Shown: positions 49,789-58,535 of the stretch, piece after piece
How positions within the stretch are numbered: the first letter of the stretch is position 1
Layout of the letters: each line of letters starts with the position of its first letter
NCBI RefSeq assembly: GCF_021545335.1
Contig: NZ_CP089312.1
Coordinates: forward strand, 7,874,001 to 7,938,000
DNA from: Streptomyces sp. GQFP
GTDB lineage: Bacteria > Actinomycetota > Actinomycetes > Streptomycetales > Streptomycetaceae
Length of the DNA: 64,000 bases
Direction of reading: 5' to 3'
Notes under the pieces: model-generated
Databases searched by the model: none
The model's input: the letters and a program-made list of their open reading frames with translations, nothing else
What the model was told of the DNA's origin: nothing
Position numbers and translations under genes: made by a program

Positions 49789-52521
49789 CTACGCGTCGCC
49801 GCCCGCGGCACCGGGGTCAGCCGCCGAGACATCCAGCAACTGGTACCGGTCGATCGCCTGCTTCAGCACCGACCGATCAACCTTCCCCTCCCGAGCCAAC
49901 TCCGTAAGCACCCCCACCACGATCGACTGCGCGTCAATGTGGAAGAACCGCCGAGCCGCCCCACGCGTGTCCGCGAACCCGAACCCATCCGCACCCAGCG
50001 ACTGGTAAGTCCCCGGCACCCACCGAGAGATCTGGTCAGGAACAGACCGCATCCAGTCGGAAACGGCCACGAACGGACCCTCGGCGCCACTCAACTTCCG
50101 CGTCACATAAGGGACCCGCTGCTCCTCCTCGGGATGCAGCAGATTGTGCTGCTCCACCGCGACCGCCTCGCGCCGCAGCTCGTTCCAGGAGGTCGCCGAC
50201 CAGACGTCCGCCCGTACGTTCCAGTCCTCCGCGAGGATCCGCTGCGCCTCCAGCGCCCACGGCACCGCGACACCGGACGCGATGACCTGCGCCGGGATGG
50301 TGCCCGAAGTCCCCTGGCCCACGCGGTGGATGCCCTTGAGGATGCCGTCGACATCGACGTCCTCGGGCTCGGCCGGGTGCTGGATCGGCTCGTTGTAGAC
50401 GGTGAGGTAGTAGAAGACGTCCTCACTGTCCGGGCCGTACATCCGGCGCAGACCGTCCTGCACGATGTACGCGATCTCGTACGAGTACGCCGGGTCGTAC
50501 GCGACACAGCCCGGGTTCGTCGAGGCGAGCAGCTGTGAGTGGCCGTCGGCGTGCTGCAGACCCTCGCCGGTCAGAGTCGTACGTCCAGCGGTCGCGCCCA
50601 GGACGAAACCGCGCGCCAACTGGTCGGCCATCTGCCAGAACTGGTCGCCGGTGCGCTGGAAACCGAACATCGAGTAGAAGACGTACACCGGGATGAGCGG
50701 CTCGCCGTGCGTCGCGTAGGCCGAGCCGGCCGCGATCAGCGAGGCGGTGCAGCCGGCCTCCGAGATGCCGTCGTGCAGCATCTGACCCGTCGGCGACTCC
50801 TTGTACGCGAGGAGTAGCTCGCGGTCCACGGCCTCGTACTGCTGGCCGAGCGGGTTGTAGATCTTCGCGCTCGGGAAGAACGAGTCCATGCCGAACGTGC
50901 GGTACTCGTCCGGCGCGATCAGCACGAAACGCTTGCCGATCTCCTTGTCCCGCATGAGGTCCTTGAGCAGCCGGACGAACGCCATGGTCGTGGCGATCGA
51001 CTGCTGGCCCGAACCTTTCTTCACACTCGCGTACGTCTTTTCCTCGGGCAGCGTCAGCGGCTTGGCGCGGACGACGCGGGTCGGGACGTAACCGCCGAGC
51101 GACTTGCGGCGGTCGTGCATGTACTGGATCTCTTCCGAGTTCCGGCCCGGGTGGAAGTACGGCGGCGCGCCGCCCTCCAGCTCCTTGTCGGAGATCGGCA
51201 GGTGCAGCCGGTCGCGGAAGCCCTTGAGGTCGGCCGCCGTCAGCTTCTTCATCTGGTGCGTGGCGTTGCGGCCCTCGAAGTTGGGTCCGAGCGTCCAGCC
51301 CTTGACGGTCTTGGCGAGGATGACGGTCGGCTGGCCCTTGTGCGCCTTGGCCGCCGCGAACGCCGCGAAGATCTTCCGGTGGTCGTGGCCACCGCGCCCC
51401 AGGTGCAGCACCTGGTCGTCGGTCATGCCCTCGACCATCGCGCGCAGCCGCGTGTCGTCGCCGAAGAAGTGGTCGCGGATGTACGCGCCGGTCTCGGTGG
51501 CGTACGTCTGGAACTGACCATCCGGGGTGGTGTTCATCTTGTTGACGAGCACGCCGTCCCGGTCCTGCGCGAGCAGCGGGTCCCAGCTGCGGTCCCAGAC
51601 CAGCTTGACGACGTTCCAGCCGGCGCCCCGGAACTGCGACTCCAGCTCCTGGATGATCTTGCCGTTGCCGCGCACTGGGCCGTCGAGCCGCTGCAGGTTG
51701 CAGTTGACGACGAAGGTCAGGTTGTCGAGGCCCTCGCGGGCGGCGATCGACAGCTGGCCGAGCGACTCCGGCTCGTCCATCTCGCCGTCGCCGAGGAACG
51801 CCCACACATGCGACTTGGAGGTGTCCGCGATCCCGCGCGCCTCCATGTAGCGGTTCATCCGCGCCTGGAAGATCGCGCCGAGCGGGCCGAGGCCCATCGA
51901 GACGGTCGGGAACTCCCAGAAGTCCGGCATCAGCCGCGGGTGCGGGTACGAGGACAGGCCGTACGGGGCCTTCGACTTCTCCTGGCGGAACGCGTCGAGC
52001 TGCTGCTCGCTGAGCCGGTCGAGGAGGAACGCGCGGGCGTAGATACCGGGGGAGGCATGCCCCTGGAAGAAGATCTGGTCGCCGCCGTCGCCCTCGTCCT
52101 TGCCCCGGAAGAAGTGGTTGAAGCCCACGTCGTAGAGGGAGGCGGAGGAGGCGAAGGTCGCGATGTGGCCGCCGACGCCGATACCGGGCCGCTGGGCGCG
52201 CGAGACCATCACGGCCGCGTTCCAGCGGGTCGCGTTCAGGATGCGGCGCTCGATCTCCTCGTTGCCGGGGAAGAAGGGCTCGTCCTTCGTCGCGATCGTG
52301 TTGACGTAGTCCGTGCTCCGCATCTCGGGCACGGCCACGCGCTTCTCGCGGGCCCGCTCGATCAGCCGCAGCATCAGATAGCGGGCCCGCTCCCGGCCGC
52401 GTTCGTCAACCGCGGCGTCGAGGGAGTCGAGCCACTCCTGGGTTTCTTCGGGATCGAAGTCAGGAACCTGACTCGGAAGGCCGCCAATGATGATCGGGTT
52501 GCGATCTGATCCGGAAGCCAC
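49789..52521 (-). CDS. aceE: pyruvate dehydrogenase E1 component, homodimeric type
   Basis: 910 residues from GTG 52521 with AAGGAACAGC upstream. A longer frame to 52701 is rejected. The thiamine-diphosphate motif is GDGEMDEP at 244-251. Family marks are GGHIATFASSASLYDVGFNHFFRG (here quoted as GGHIATFAS and NHFFRG) and DEYRTFGMDSFFPSAK. It decarboxylates pyruvate and passes the acetyl group to the E2 lipoyl domain, whose gene is not in this window. It is monocistronic on the minus strand. Confidence 0.96.
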   Translation of the reverse strand: MASGSDRNPIIIGGLPSQVPDFDPEETQEWLDSLDAAVDERGRERARYLMLRLIERAREKRVAVPEMRSTDYVNTIATKDEPFFPGNEEIERRILNATRWNAAVMVSRAQRPGIGVGGHIATFASSASLYDVGFNHFFRGKDEGDGGDQIFFQGHASPGIYARAFLLDRLSEQQLDAFRQEKSKAPYGLSSYPHPRLMPDFWEFPTVSMGLGPLGAIFQARMNRYMEARGIADTSKSHVWAFLGDGEMDEPESLGQLSIAAREGLDNLTFVVNCNLQRLDGPVRGNGKIIQELESQFRGAGWNVVKLVWDRSWDPLLAQDRDGVLVNKMNTTPDGQFQTYATETGAYIRDHFFGDDTRLRAMVEGMTDDQVLHLGRGGHDHRKIFAAFAAAKAHKGQPTVILAKTVKGWTLGPNFEGRNATHQMKKLTAADLKGFRDRLHLPISDKELEGGAPPYFHPGRNSEEIQYMHDRRKSLGGYVPTRVVRAKPLTLPEEKTYASVKKGSGQQSIATTMAFVRLLKDLMRDKEIGKRFVLIAPDEYRTFGMDSFFPSAKIYNPLGQQYEAVDRELLLAYKESPTGQMLHDGISEAGCTASLIAAGSAYATHGEPLIPVYVFYSMFGFQRTGDQFWQMADQLARGFVLGATAGRTTLTGEGLQHADGHSQLLASTNPGCVAYDPAYSYEIAYIVQDGLRRMYGPDSEDVFYYLTVYNEPIQHPAEPEDVDVDGILKGIHRVGQGTSGTIPAQVIASGVAVPWALEAQRILAEDWNVRADVWSATSWNELRREAVAVEQHNLLHPEEEQRVPYVTRKLSGAEGPFVAVSDWMRSVPDQISRWVPGTYQSLGADGFGFADTRGAARRFFHIDAQSIVVGVLTELAREGKVDRSVLKQAIDRYQLLDVSAADPGAAGGDA

Positions 52522-53000
52522 GCTGTTCCTTCGCTCTCGGGAGACTTGATCCGGGGCACGCTGTGGGCCTGCCCTGGGGCTGCGAATGCACTGGTCCCCA
52601 TCGTGTACCCCGAGGCCGGGTACGTCACCTCTACTCAGAGGTAGCCCCGGAGGAGGTGTCTGGGCCGGGTGTGGGCCGGGGTGGTCGCAGCCAAATCGCA
52701 ACGATACGCCCAGTCCGTGACGTGTTCCGTAAAGCGATTCGGATCTAGCACGTATGTGTGAGAGGTTCGGGAGTCACTCGGGAGCAGCAAAACCGCAAAG
52801 CGGGCAGAATGGTGTGTTGTGCGTCACTTGTTCCCGGGAACCGCTGTGTGAAGTTGCGGCGACACCGCCAGGATCGTCACCGTTTCGGCGGTCTGAACGG
52901 CCGGGTACTTGCGCGATCCGCCCCGCCCGTGTGGACTACGGCCAATGCTTCGCGCACGCGCGTGGCTGGACATTTCTCGAACATGATCAGGAGGCAACCC
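52522..53000. promoter_or_regulatory. 479-bp divergent gap between aceE and DUF3052 genes
   Basis: No credible gene. It must hold the aceE promoter and that of the DUF3052 gene. The only clear structure is a perfect 12-bp palindrome, GTTCCCGGGAAC (52830-52841), a possible operator. I could not find confident -35/-10 pairs. Confidence 0.4.
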
Positions 53001-53438
53001 GTGAGCGCGACCGCGGACCACGCGGAGGAGCGGACTAACCCTGCCGCAAGGCTGGGGTTCCAGCCCGAGCAGGTGGTCCAGGAGATCGGCTACGACGACG
53101 ACGTCGACCAGGAGCTCCGCGAGGCCATTGAGGAAGTCATCGGCAGCGATCTCGTGGACGAGGAGTACGACGACGTCGCAGATGCCGTGGTGCTGTGGTT
53201 CCGCGACGAGGACGGCGACCTGACCGATGCGCTGGTGGACGCCACCACGTACATCGAAGAAGGCGGCGCGATCCTGCTCCTCACGCCCAAGACGGGCCGT
53301 GACGGCTACGTGGAGCCGAGCGACATCTCTGAAGCCGCGACGACGGCGGGTCTGTCGGCGACGAAGAGCGTCAGTGTGGGCAAGGACTGGAGTGGGAGTC
53401 GTCTGGCGACACCCAAGGCAGCGAAGTCCAAGAAGTAA
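53001..53438 (+). CDS. DUF3052-family protein
   Basis: 145 residues from GTG 53001, with CAGGAGG six bases upstream. A longer frame to 52758 has no site. It is a soluble acidic protein: FQPEQVVQEIGYDDDVDQEL, then DALVDATTYIEEGGAILLLTPKTGR and a Lys-rich end. The family is actinobacterial and has no known function. Its conserved neighbourhood is aceE on one side and the AhpE-like gene on the other. Confidence 0.9.
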   Translation: MSATADHAEERTNPAARLGFQPEQVVQEIGYDDDVDQELREAIEEVIGSDLVDEEYDDVADAVVLWFRDEDGDLTDALVDATTYIEEGGAILLLTPKTGRDGYVEPSDISEAATTAGLSATKSVSVGKDWSGSRLATPKAAKSKK

Positions 53439-53450
53439 TCCTCAATCGCC

Positions 53451-53478
53451 GGACGGGCCGGATGACTCCGGCCCGTCC
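53451..53478 (+). terminator. terminator after the DUF3052 gene
   Basis: GGACGGGCCGGA (53451-53462) and TCCGGCCCGTCC (53467-53478) form a perfect 12-bp stem with a TGAC loop, 12 bp past the stop. Its core CGCCGGACGGGC is shared with the long palindrome at 40776-40979. Confidence 0.8.
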
Positions 53479-53544
53479 AACGGCTTCAGTGGGTGGTCAC
53501 TAGGGTGTTCTCACCCGAACAGCCCACCGAAGGGATGCAGGATC

Positions 53545-54003
53545 ATGGCGATCGAGGTCGGCGACAAGGCCCCGGACTTCGAGCTCAAGGACAACCACGG
53601 CGCCACCGTGCGGCTCTCCGACTTCCGTGGCGCGAAGAACGTGGTGCTGCTCTTCTATCCCTTCGCCTTCACCGGCGTCTGCACCGGCGAGCTGTGCGAC
53701 CTGCGGGACAACCTGCCGAGGTTCTCCGACCGCGACACCCAGGTACTCGCCGTCTCCAACGACTCCATCCACACCCTGCGCGTCTTCGGCGAGCAGGAGG
53801 GCCTCGAATACCCCCTGCTGTCCGACTTCTGGCCGCACGGCAACATTTCGCGCGCGTACGGCGTCTTCGACGAGGACAAGGGTTGCGCGGTGCGCGGGAC
53901 CTTCATCATCGACAAGGAGGGTGTCGTGCGGTGGACCGTCGTCAACGGCCTGCCCGACGCGCGTGACCTGAACGAGTACGTGAAAGCCCTCGACACCCTG
54001 TGA
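53545..54003 (+). CDS. ahpE: AhpE-like peroxiredoxin
   Basis: 152 residues from ATG 53545. C46 in FTGVCTGELC is the peroxidatic cysteine in the T-x-x-C context. C51 follows, and a further Cys occurs in GCAVRGTF. It reduces hydrogen peroxide and organic hydroperoxides. The reductant is not visible here but mycothiol-linked partners are usual in actinobacteria. It lies between the DUF3052 gene and the Ter island and could contribute to the same stress response. Confidence 0.9.
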   Translation: MAIEVGDKAPDFELKDNHGATVRLSDFRGAKNVVLLFYPFAFTGVCTGELCDLRDNLPRFSDRDTQVLAVSNDSIHTLRVFGEQEGLEYPLLSDFWPHGNISRAYGVFDEDKGCAVRGTFIIDKEGVVRWTVVNGLPDARDLNEYVKALDTL

Positions 54004-54126
54004 TTCTTCGGGTCCAAGCCCTGCGTGGGGCGGGAACCCGTCACTAGGATCTGCACGTTGATCCGATAACGGCGCACGACGGGGCACACCGCCCCCGGCG
54101 GCAGACGAGACACCAATGGAGGACTC

Positions 54127-54702
54127 GTGGGAGTCAGCCTCAGCAAGGGCGGCAACGTATCGCTGACGAAGGAGGCCCCGGGTCTCACCGCGGTCATCGT
54201 CGGTCTGGGGTGGGACATCCGTACCACCACCGGCACCGACTTCGACCTCGACGCCAGCGCGATCCTGACGGGCGCGGACGGCAAGGTCAGTTCCGACGCC
54301 AACTTCGTGTTCTTCAACAACCTCAAGAGCCCGGACGGCTCGGTCGAGCACACCGGTGACAACACCACCGGTGAGGGCGAGGGCGACGACGAGCAGATCA
54401 AGGTCAACCTCGCGACGGTCCCGGCCGACATCGACAAGATCGTGTTCCCGGTCTCGATCTACGACGCCGAGAACCGCCAGCAGTCCTTCGGCCAGGTCCG
54501 CAACGCCTTCATCCGCGTCGTGAACCAGGCCGGCGAGGCCGAGCTGGCGCGCTACGACCTCTCCGAGGACGCCTCGACGGAGACCGCCATGGTCTTCGGC
54601 GAGCTGTACCGGCACGGCGCGGAGTGGAAGTTCCGCGCCATCGGCCAGGGGTACGCCTCCGGCCTGCGCGGCATCGCGCAGGACTTCGGCGTGAACGTCT
54701 GA
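54127..54702 (+). CDS. terD: TerD-family tellurium/stress protein, copy 1
   Basis: 191 residues from GTG 54127 after TGGAGGACTC. The fold is a beta-sandwich with calcium sites: WDIRTTTGTDFDLDAS has the D-x-D-x-S, then SDANFVFFNN and SPDGSVEHTGDN. About 80 percent of positions appear identical to the following gene by eye, so the pair arose by tandem duplication. TerD proteins bind calcium and are made under chemical or membrane stress. In Streptomyces they affect differentiation. The true client or ligand is unknown. Confidence 0.95.
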   Translation: MGVSLSKGGNVSLTKEAPGLTAVIVGLGWDIRTTTGTDFDLDASAILTGADGKVSSDANFVFFNNLKSPDGSVEHTGDNTTGEGEGDDEQIKVNLATVPADIDKIVFPVSIYDAENRQQSFGQVRNAFIRVVNQAGEAELARYDLSEDASTETAMVFGELYRHGAEWKFRAIGQGYASGLRGIAQDFGVNV

Positions 54703-54818
54703 GCCGGACTCTCTCCGGCTCCGTCGTCCGGCGTCGCATCTCTCGGTGCGGCGCCGGACGTGCTCGGTTCCGCGATCCACGCAGATCGCAAGGCTTCACC
54801 TCGGGGAGGATCAGCAGC

Positions 54819-55394
54819 ATGGGCGTCACGCTTGCCAAGGGGGGCAATGTCTCCCTCTCCAAAGCCGCACCGAACCTCACCCAGGTGTTGGTCGGGCTCG
54901 GCTGGGACGCGCGTTCCACCACCGGCGCGCCGTTCGACCTCGACGCCAGCGCGCTGCTGTGCGGGAATGGTCGGGTTCTCGGCGACGAGTGGTTCATCTT
55001 CTACAACCAGCTCACCAGCCCCGACGGCTCGGTCGAGCACACCGGCGACAACCTCACCGGTGAGGGCGAGGGCGACGACGAGTCGCTGATCGTCGACCTC
55101 CCCAAGGTGCCGGCCGCCTGCGACAAGATCATCTTCCCGGTCTCGATCCATGACGCCGACAACCGCGGCCAGACCTTCGGCCAGGTCAGCAACGCCTTCA
55201 TCCGCGTCGTCAACCAGGCCGACGGCCAGGAACTGGCGCGCTACGACCTGAGCGAGGACGCGTCGACGGAAACGGCCATGATCTTCGGGGAGCTGTACCG
55301 CTACCAGGGCGAGTGGAAGTTCCGTGCCGTAGGACAGGGGTACGCGTCGGGTCTGCGGGGCATCGCTCTAGACTTCGGAGTCAACGTTTCGTAA
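54819..55394 (+). CDS. terD: TerD-family tellurium/stress protein, copy 2
   Basis: 191 residues from ATG 54819 with GGGGAGGA upstream. The same motifs appear as in copy 1: GWDARSTTGAPFDLDASALL, EWFIFYNQ, SPDGSVEHTGDN. It differs mainly in LCGNGRVLGDEW and in the 130-150 region. The 116-bp gap from copy 1 may hold an independent promoter. TerC follows after 50 bp. Confidence 0.95.
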   Translation: MGVTLAKGGNVSLSKAAPNLTQVLVGLGWDARSTTGAPFDLDASALLCGNGRVLGDEWFIFYNQLTSPDGSVEHTGDNLTGEGEGDDESLIVDLPKVPAACDKIIFPVSIHDADNRGQTFGQVSNAFIRVVNQADGQELARYDLSEDASTETAMIFGELYRYQGEWKFRAVGQGYASGLRGIALDFGVNVS

Positions 55395-55444
55395 AGCCGA
55401 GTACGGCAGCGGGGGAGACCCGTAAACACACGATTGGGTAGCCA

Positions 55445-56593
55445 GTGATTCTGAAAACCTTCGGCTGGTCGTTCGCGGTCACCGCGCTCGGCCTGGTCGC
55501 GGCGGTCTTCTACGGGGGGTGGACCGGCTTCGGCATCGTGGCGATCCTCTCCATCCTCGAAATCTCGCTGTCCTTCGACAACGCGGTGGTCAACGCGGGC
55601 ATCCTGAAGAAGATGAGTGCCTTCTGGCAGAAGATCTTCCTCACCATCGGTGTCCTCATCGCCGTCTTCGGTATGCGACTCGTCTTCCCCGTCGTGATCG
55701 TGGCCATCAGCGCCAGCATGGGGCCCATCGAGGCCGTCGATCTCGCGTTCAACAACAAAGAGCAGTACGAGCAGCTGGTCACGGACGCCCACCCGGCGAT
55801 CGCCGCCTTCGGTGGCATGTTCCTGCTGATGATCTTCCTCGACTTCATCTTCGAGGACCGTGACATCAAGTGGCTGGGCTGGCTGGAGCGGCCGCTCGCC
55901 AAGCTCGGCAAGGTCGACATGCTGTCGGTCTGCATCGCCTTGGCCGTGCTCCTCGTCTCCGCGCTGACCTTCGCGACCAACGCCCACCAGCACGGCGGCG
56001 CACACGTCGACAAGGCGGAGACGGTCCTCCTCTCCGGCATCGGCGGTCTGATCACCTACATGATCGTCGGCGGTCTCTCCGGCTACTTCGAGAACAGGCT
56101 CGAAGAAGCGGAGGAGCGCGAGCACGAGGAGGAGGAAGAGGCCGAGCGGACCGGCAAGAAGAAGCCGGCCGTCGTCATGGTCGGCCAGGCCGCGTTCTTC
56201 ATGTTCCTGTACCTCGAAGTCCTGGACGCGTCCTTCTCCTTCGACGGTGTGATCGGCGCCTTCGCCATCACCAACGACATCGTGCTGATGGCCCTGGGCC
56301 TCGGCATCGGCGCCATGTACGTCCGGTCGCTGACCGTCTACCTGGTCCGCCAGGGGACCCTCGACGACTACGTCTACCTGGAGCACGGCGCGCACTACGC
56401 GATCGGCGCCCTCGCCGCGATTCTGCTGGTCACCATCCAGTACCAGATCAACGAGGTCATCACCGGCCTCGTCGGCGTCGTCCTGATCGGCGCGTCCTTC
56501 TGGTCCTCCGTGCGCCGCAACAAGGCGTTGGCAGCGGCCGAGGGAAAAGCGGCGGGCTCGGACGAGAAGACTGAGGTCTCGTCCGGGGTGTGA
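55445..56593 (+). CDS. terC: TerC-family integral membrane protein
   Basis: 382 residues from GTG 55445. About nine membrane segments are visible. Acidic membrane motifs SLSFDNAVVNAG (about 40-51) and LDASFSFDGVIGAFAITND (about 258-276) are the family hallmark, and suggest metal ion binding or transport. A charged loop EEAEEREHEEEEEAERTGKKK near 218-238 separates the two halves. TerC probably forms the membrane partner of TerD proteins, with manganese or another divalent cation as cargo. Confidence 0.94.
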   Translation: MILKTFGWSFAVTALGLVAAVFYGGWTGFGIVAILSILEISLSFDNAVVNAGILKKMSAFWQKIFLTIGVLIAVFGMRLVFPVVIVAISASMGPIEAVDLAFNNKEQYEQLVTDAHPAIAAFGGMFLLMIFLDFIFEDRDIKWLGWLERPLAKLGKVDMLSVCIALAVLLVSALTFATNAHQHGGAHVDKAETVLLSGIGGLITYMIVGGLSGYFENRLEEAEEREHEEEEEAERTGKKKPAVVMVGQAAFFMFLYLEVLDASFSFDGVIGAFAITNDIVLMALGLGIGAMYVRSLTVYLVRQGTLDDYVYLEHGAHYAIGALAAILLVTIQYQINEVITGLVGVVLIGASFWSSVRRNKALAAAEGKAAGSDEKTEVSSGV

Positions 56594-56622
56594 CAACCTC
56601 CGGTGTGAGGGAACGCTCTGAG

Positions 56623-56661
56623 CGGGGCGGCTACGAGGAATCGTCCTCGTCGGCCGCCCCG
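56623..56661 (+). terminator. terminator-like hairpin between terC and TerA-like gene
   Basis: The outer stem CGGGGCGGC (56623-56631) / GCCGCCCCG (56653-56661) and inner stem ACGAGGA (56633-56639) / TCCTCGT (56644-56650) make a long hairpin. The gene pair is collinear, so this probably attenuates rather than ends transcription. Confidence 0.65.
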
Positions 56662-56727
56662 TGGCATTGACGGGCAACGGTGCGGTGCTACTGACGGACT
56701 TGCGGGGGCTGGACGGGTGGGGGCGGG

Positions 56728-57465
56728 ATGAGTTTCTGGGACGACCTGTGGCGCGGCCGGTCGATGGAGTTCGACGCGGGCAGTGCGGCGAGCAACTCCA
56801 TCGAGCTGACCAAGCGGCACCAGCGGGTCTCGCTCACCAGGCAGGGCGCCGCGACCGGGCATCTGCGCATCAACCTGTCCTGGCGGATGCGTACGTCGGA
56901 CATCGGCGGCCCCAAGCGGCAGAGCCTGTGGCGGCACCCCTTCCAGGCCCTGAAGCCGGAGGAGGTCCAGGGGCACACCCAGAGCATGGTGAACGTCGAC
57001 CTGGACCTGGGGATCCTGTACGAGCTGGCCGACGGCACCAAGGGGGTTGTGCAGCCCCTGGGGGGCTTCCTCGGTGACACGAACGCGCCGCCGTACGTGA
57101 AGCTGAGCGGGGACGACCGGTTCGGGTCGGCGTCGGGGGAGACGGCGTACGTCAATCTTGATCACCGGGACGAGATCAAGAGGTTGCTGGTCTTCGTCTA
57201 CATCTATGACCAGACGCCGGCGTTCGACCGGACGCACGCGATTGTCACTCTGTATCCGAGCAATGGGCCGCGGATCGAGATAGGTCTCGACGAGCGGCAC
57301 TCGCAGGCTCGGTCGTGTGCGGTGGTGATGATCGAGAACGTGAAGAACGAGTTGATCGTTCGGCGGGAAGTGAAGTTCGTCTACGGGTTCCAGGCGGAGC
57401 TTGATCGGTTGTACGGGTGGGGCTTGCAGTGGGGGCGGGGATACAAGACCAAGGCTGAGCGGTGA
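56728..57465 (+). CDS. TerA-like tellurium resistance family protein
   Basis: 245 residues from ATG 56728. No membrane segment. The part from about 75 to 230 resembles the TerA/TerD superfamily sandwich: VNVDLDLGILYELADGTKGVVQPLG replaces the classical calcium loop, and FVYIYDQTPAFDRTHAIVTLYP and IEIGLDERHS follow. The calcium residues are only partly kept. Codon use is less GC-rich at third positions than in neighbours. It probably associates with TerD and TerC at the membrane. Confidence 0.8.
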   Translation: MSFWDDLWRGRSMEFDAGSAASNSIELTKRHQRVSLTRQGAATGHLRINLSWRMRTSDIGGPKRQSLWRHPFQALKPEEVQGHTQSMVNVDLDLGILYELADGTKGVVQPLGGFLGDTNAPPYVKLSGDDRFGSASGETAYVNLDHRDEIKRLLVFVYIYDQTPAFDRTHAIVTLYPSNGPRIEIGLDERHSQARSCAVVMIENVKNELIVRREVKFVYGFQAELDRLYGWGLQWGRGYKTKAER

Positions 57466-57470
57466 ACTTC

Positions 57471-57519
57471 GGGTGCGGGTCCGCTGTGGCTGGTCGCGCA
57501 GTTCCCCGCGCCCCTAAAA
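57471..57519. repeat. dispersed repeat copy D, reversed
   Basis: In reverse orientation the segment reads TTTTAGGGGCGCGGGGAACT then GCGCGACCAGCCACAGCGGACCCGCACCC. It lies in the 64-bp convergent gap between the TerA-like gene and the next TerD gene, where it may be part of a terminator. Confidence 0.8.
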
Positions 57520-57529
57520 GCGAAAAGCC

Positions 57530-58306
57530 TTACCGTCCGATGAATTGTGGGCCTTGGGGCGGCAGGTGGAAGTCCGGGGACGGGGAGGCTCCTACCGGGT
57601 GGGGGTAGCCGTACGCCGGTTGGTTGGTGTTGGCGTTCGGGGTGGTGGGCTGGGGGTAGCCGTAGGACGGCTGGGGCGGGAGTGTGGGGGGTTGCTGGAC
57701 CGTTGTGGCCGCCGCGGGGTCCGTTGTCGGGGTGGCCTCGGGGAAGGGTTCCTCGGTCGCCGGCGGGTCCTCCACGGAGATGCCGAAGTCCGTCGCCAGG
57801 CCCTCCAGGCCGTTCGAGTAGCCCTCGCCCAGGGCGCGGAACTTCCAGCCCTCGCCGCGGCGGTACAGTTCGCCGCAGATCAGGGCCGTCTCCTCGCCCG
57901 TCTCCGGCTTGACGTCGAAGTACGCCAGCGGTTCGCCGTCCGCGACCGTACCGTCGTACAGCAGGATGCGCAGGGAGCGTACGCGGTCGAAGGCGACGCC
58001 GTCCGCGGAGGCGACGAGCAGAATCTGTCCGACTCCGGACTCGACACCGGTCAGATCCGTCTGGATCGTGTCGGTCAGGCCCTCGGCCACCCTTTTCTTG
58101 CCGAGGCGCCAGACCTTGCCCGAGGGGTGGCGGGGCTGGTTGTAGAAGACGAAGTCCTCGTCGGAGCGCACACGACCGTCGGGGCCGAGGAGCAGCGCCG
58201 AAGCGTCGACATCCGGAACCCCCTGCCCGGGCGTCCAGCGCAGCACGGCGCGCACCGTCGTGGCTTCGAGCGGGACGTTCGACCCCTTCAGCATCGCGTG
58301 CGTCAT
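57530..58306 (-). CDS. TerD-domain protein with Pro/Tyr-rich tail
   Basis: 258 residues from ATG 58306 (AGGATGACCAC upstream). Residues 1-175 are a TerD domain: VPDVDASALLL, SDEDFVFYNQ and ICGELYRRGEGWKFRALGEGY. The tail (180-258) is rich in Pro, Thr and Gln with two units of the type YGYPxP, probably disordered and suited to binding other Ter proteins or the cell surface. The gene is antisense to the rest of the island and divergent from the citrate-lyase-like gene. Confidence 0.9.
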   Translation of the reverse strand: MTHAMLKGSNVPLEATTVRAVLRWTPGQGVPDVDASALLLGPDGRVRSDEDFVFYNQPRHPSGKVWRLGKKRVAEGLTDTIQTDLTGVESGVGQILLVASADGVAFDRVRSLRILLYDGTVADGEPLAYFDVKPETGEETALICGELYRRGEGWKFRALGEGYSNGLEGLATDFGISVEDPPATEEPFPEATPTTDPAAATTVQQPPTLPPQPSYGYPQPTTPNANTNQPAYGYPHPVGASPSPDFHLPPQGPQFIGR

Positions 58307-58535
58307 GTGGTCATCCTGCCCTCTCGGTCCTGGTCACGACAACGCGGGGGCACCGGTTCCGCGGGTCGGGTCGCGAGTGTTCGCCGCCCGGCTGTGCCCG
58401 CACGTGCTTGTCCGCGTTACCTGAACTTCATTCTCAGTGGGAACCCCTGACATGGATCCCTACGTACTATTACCGGCCACCCATCAGCACCCGATCCATA
58501 CTCGACCGGCAGTCCAGCCGCCACGGGGGAGTTCC
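58307..58535. promoter_or_regulatory. divergent gap controlling the Ter biosynthetic arm
   Basis: The gap separates the tailed TerD gene (minus) from the three-gene biosynthetic arm (plus). A GGGGGAG ribosome site ends it at 58525-58531. I can find no confident promoter or palindrome, though the stretch around 58440-58500 is less GC-rich than its surroundings. Confidence 0.35.
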
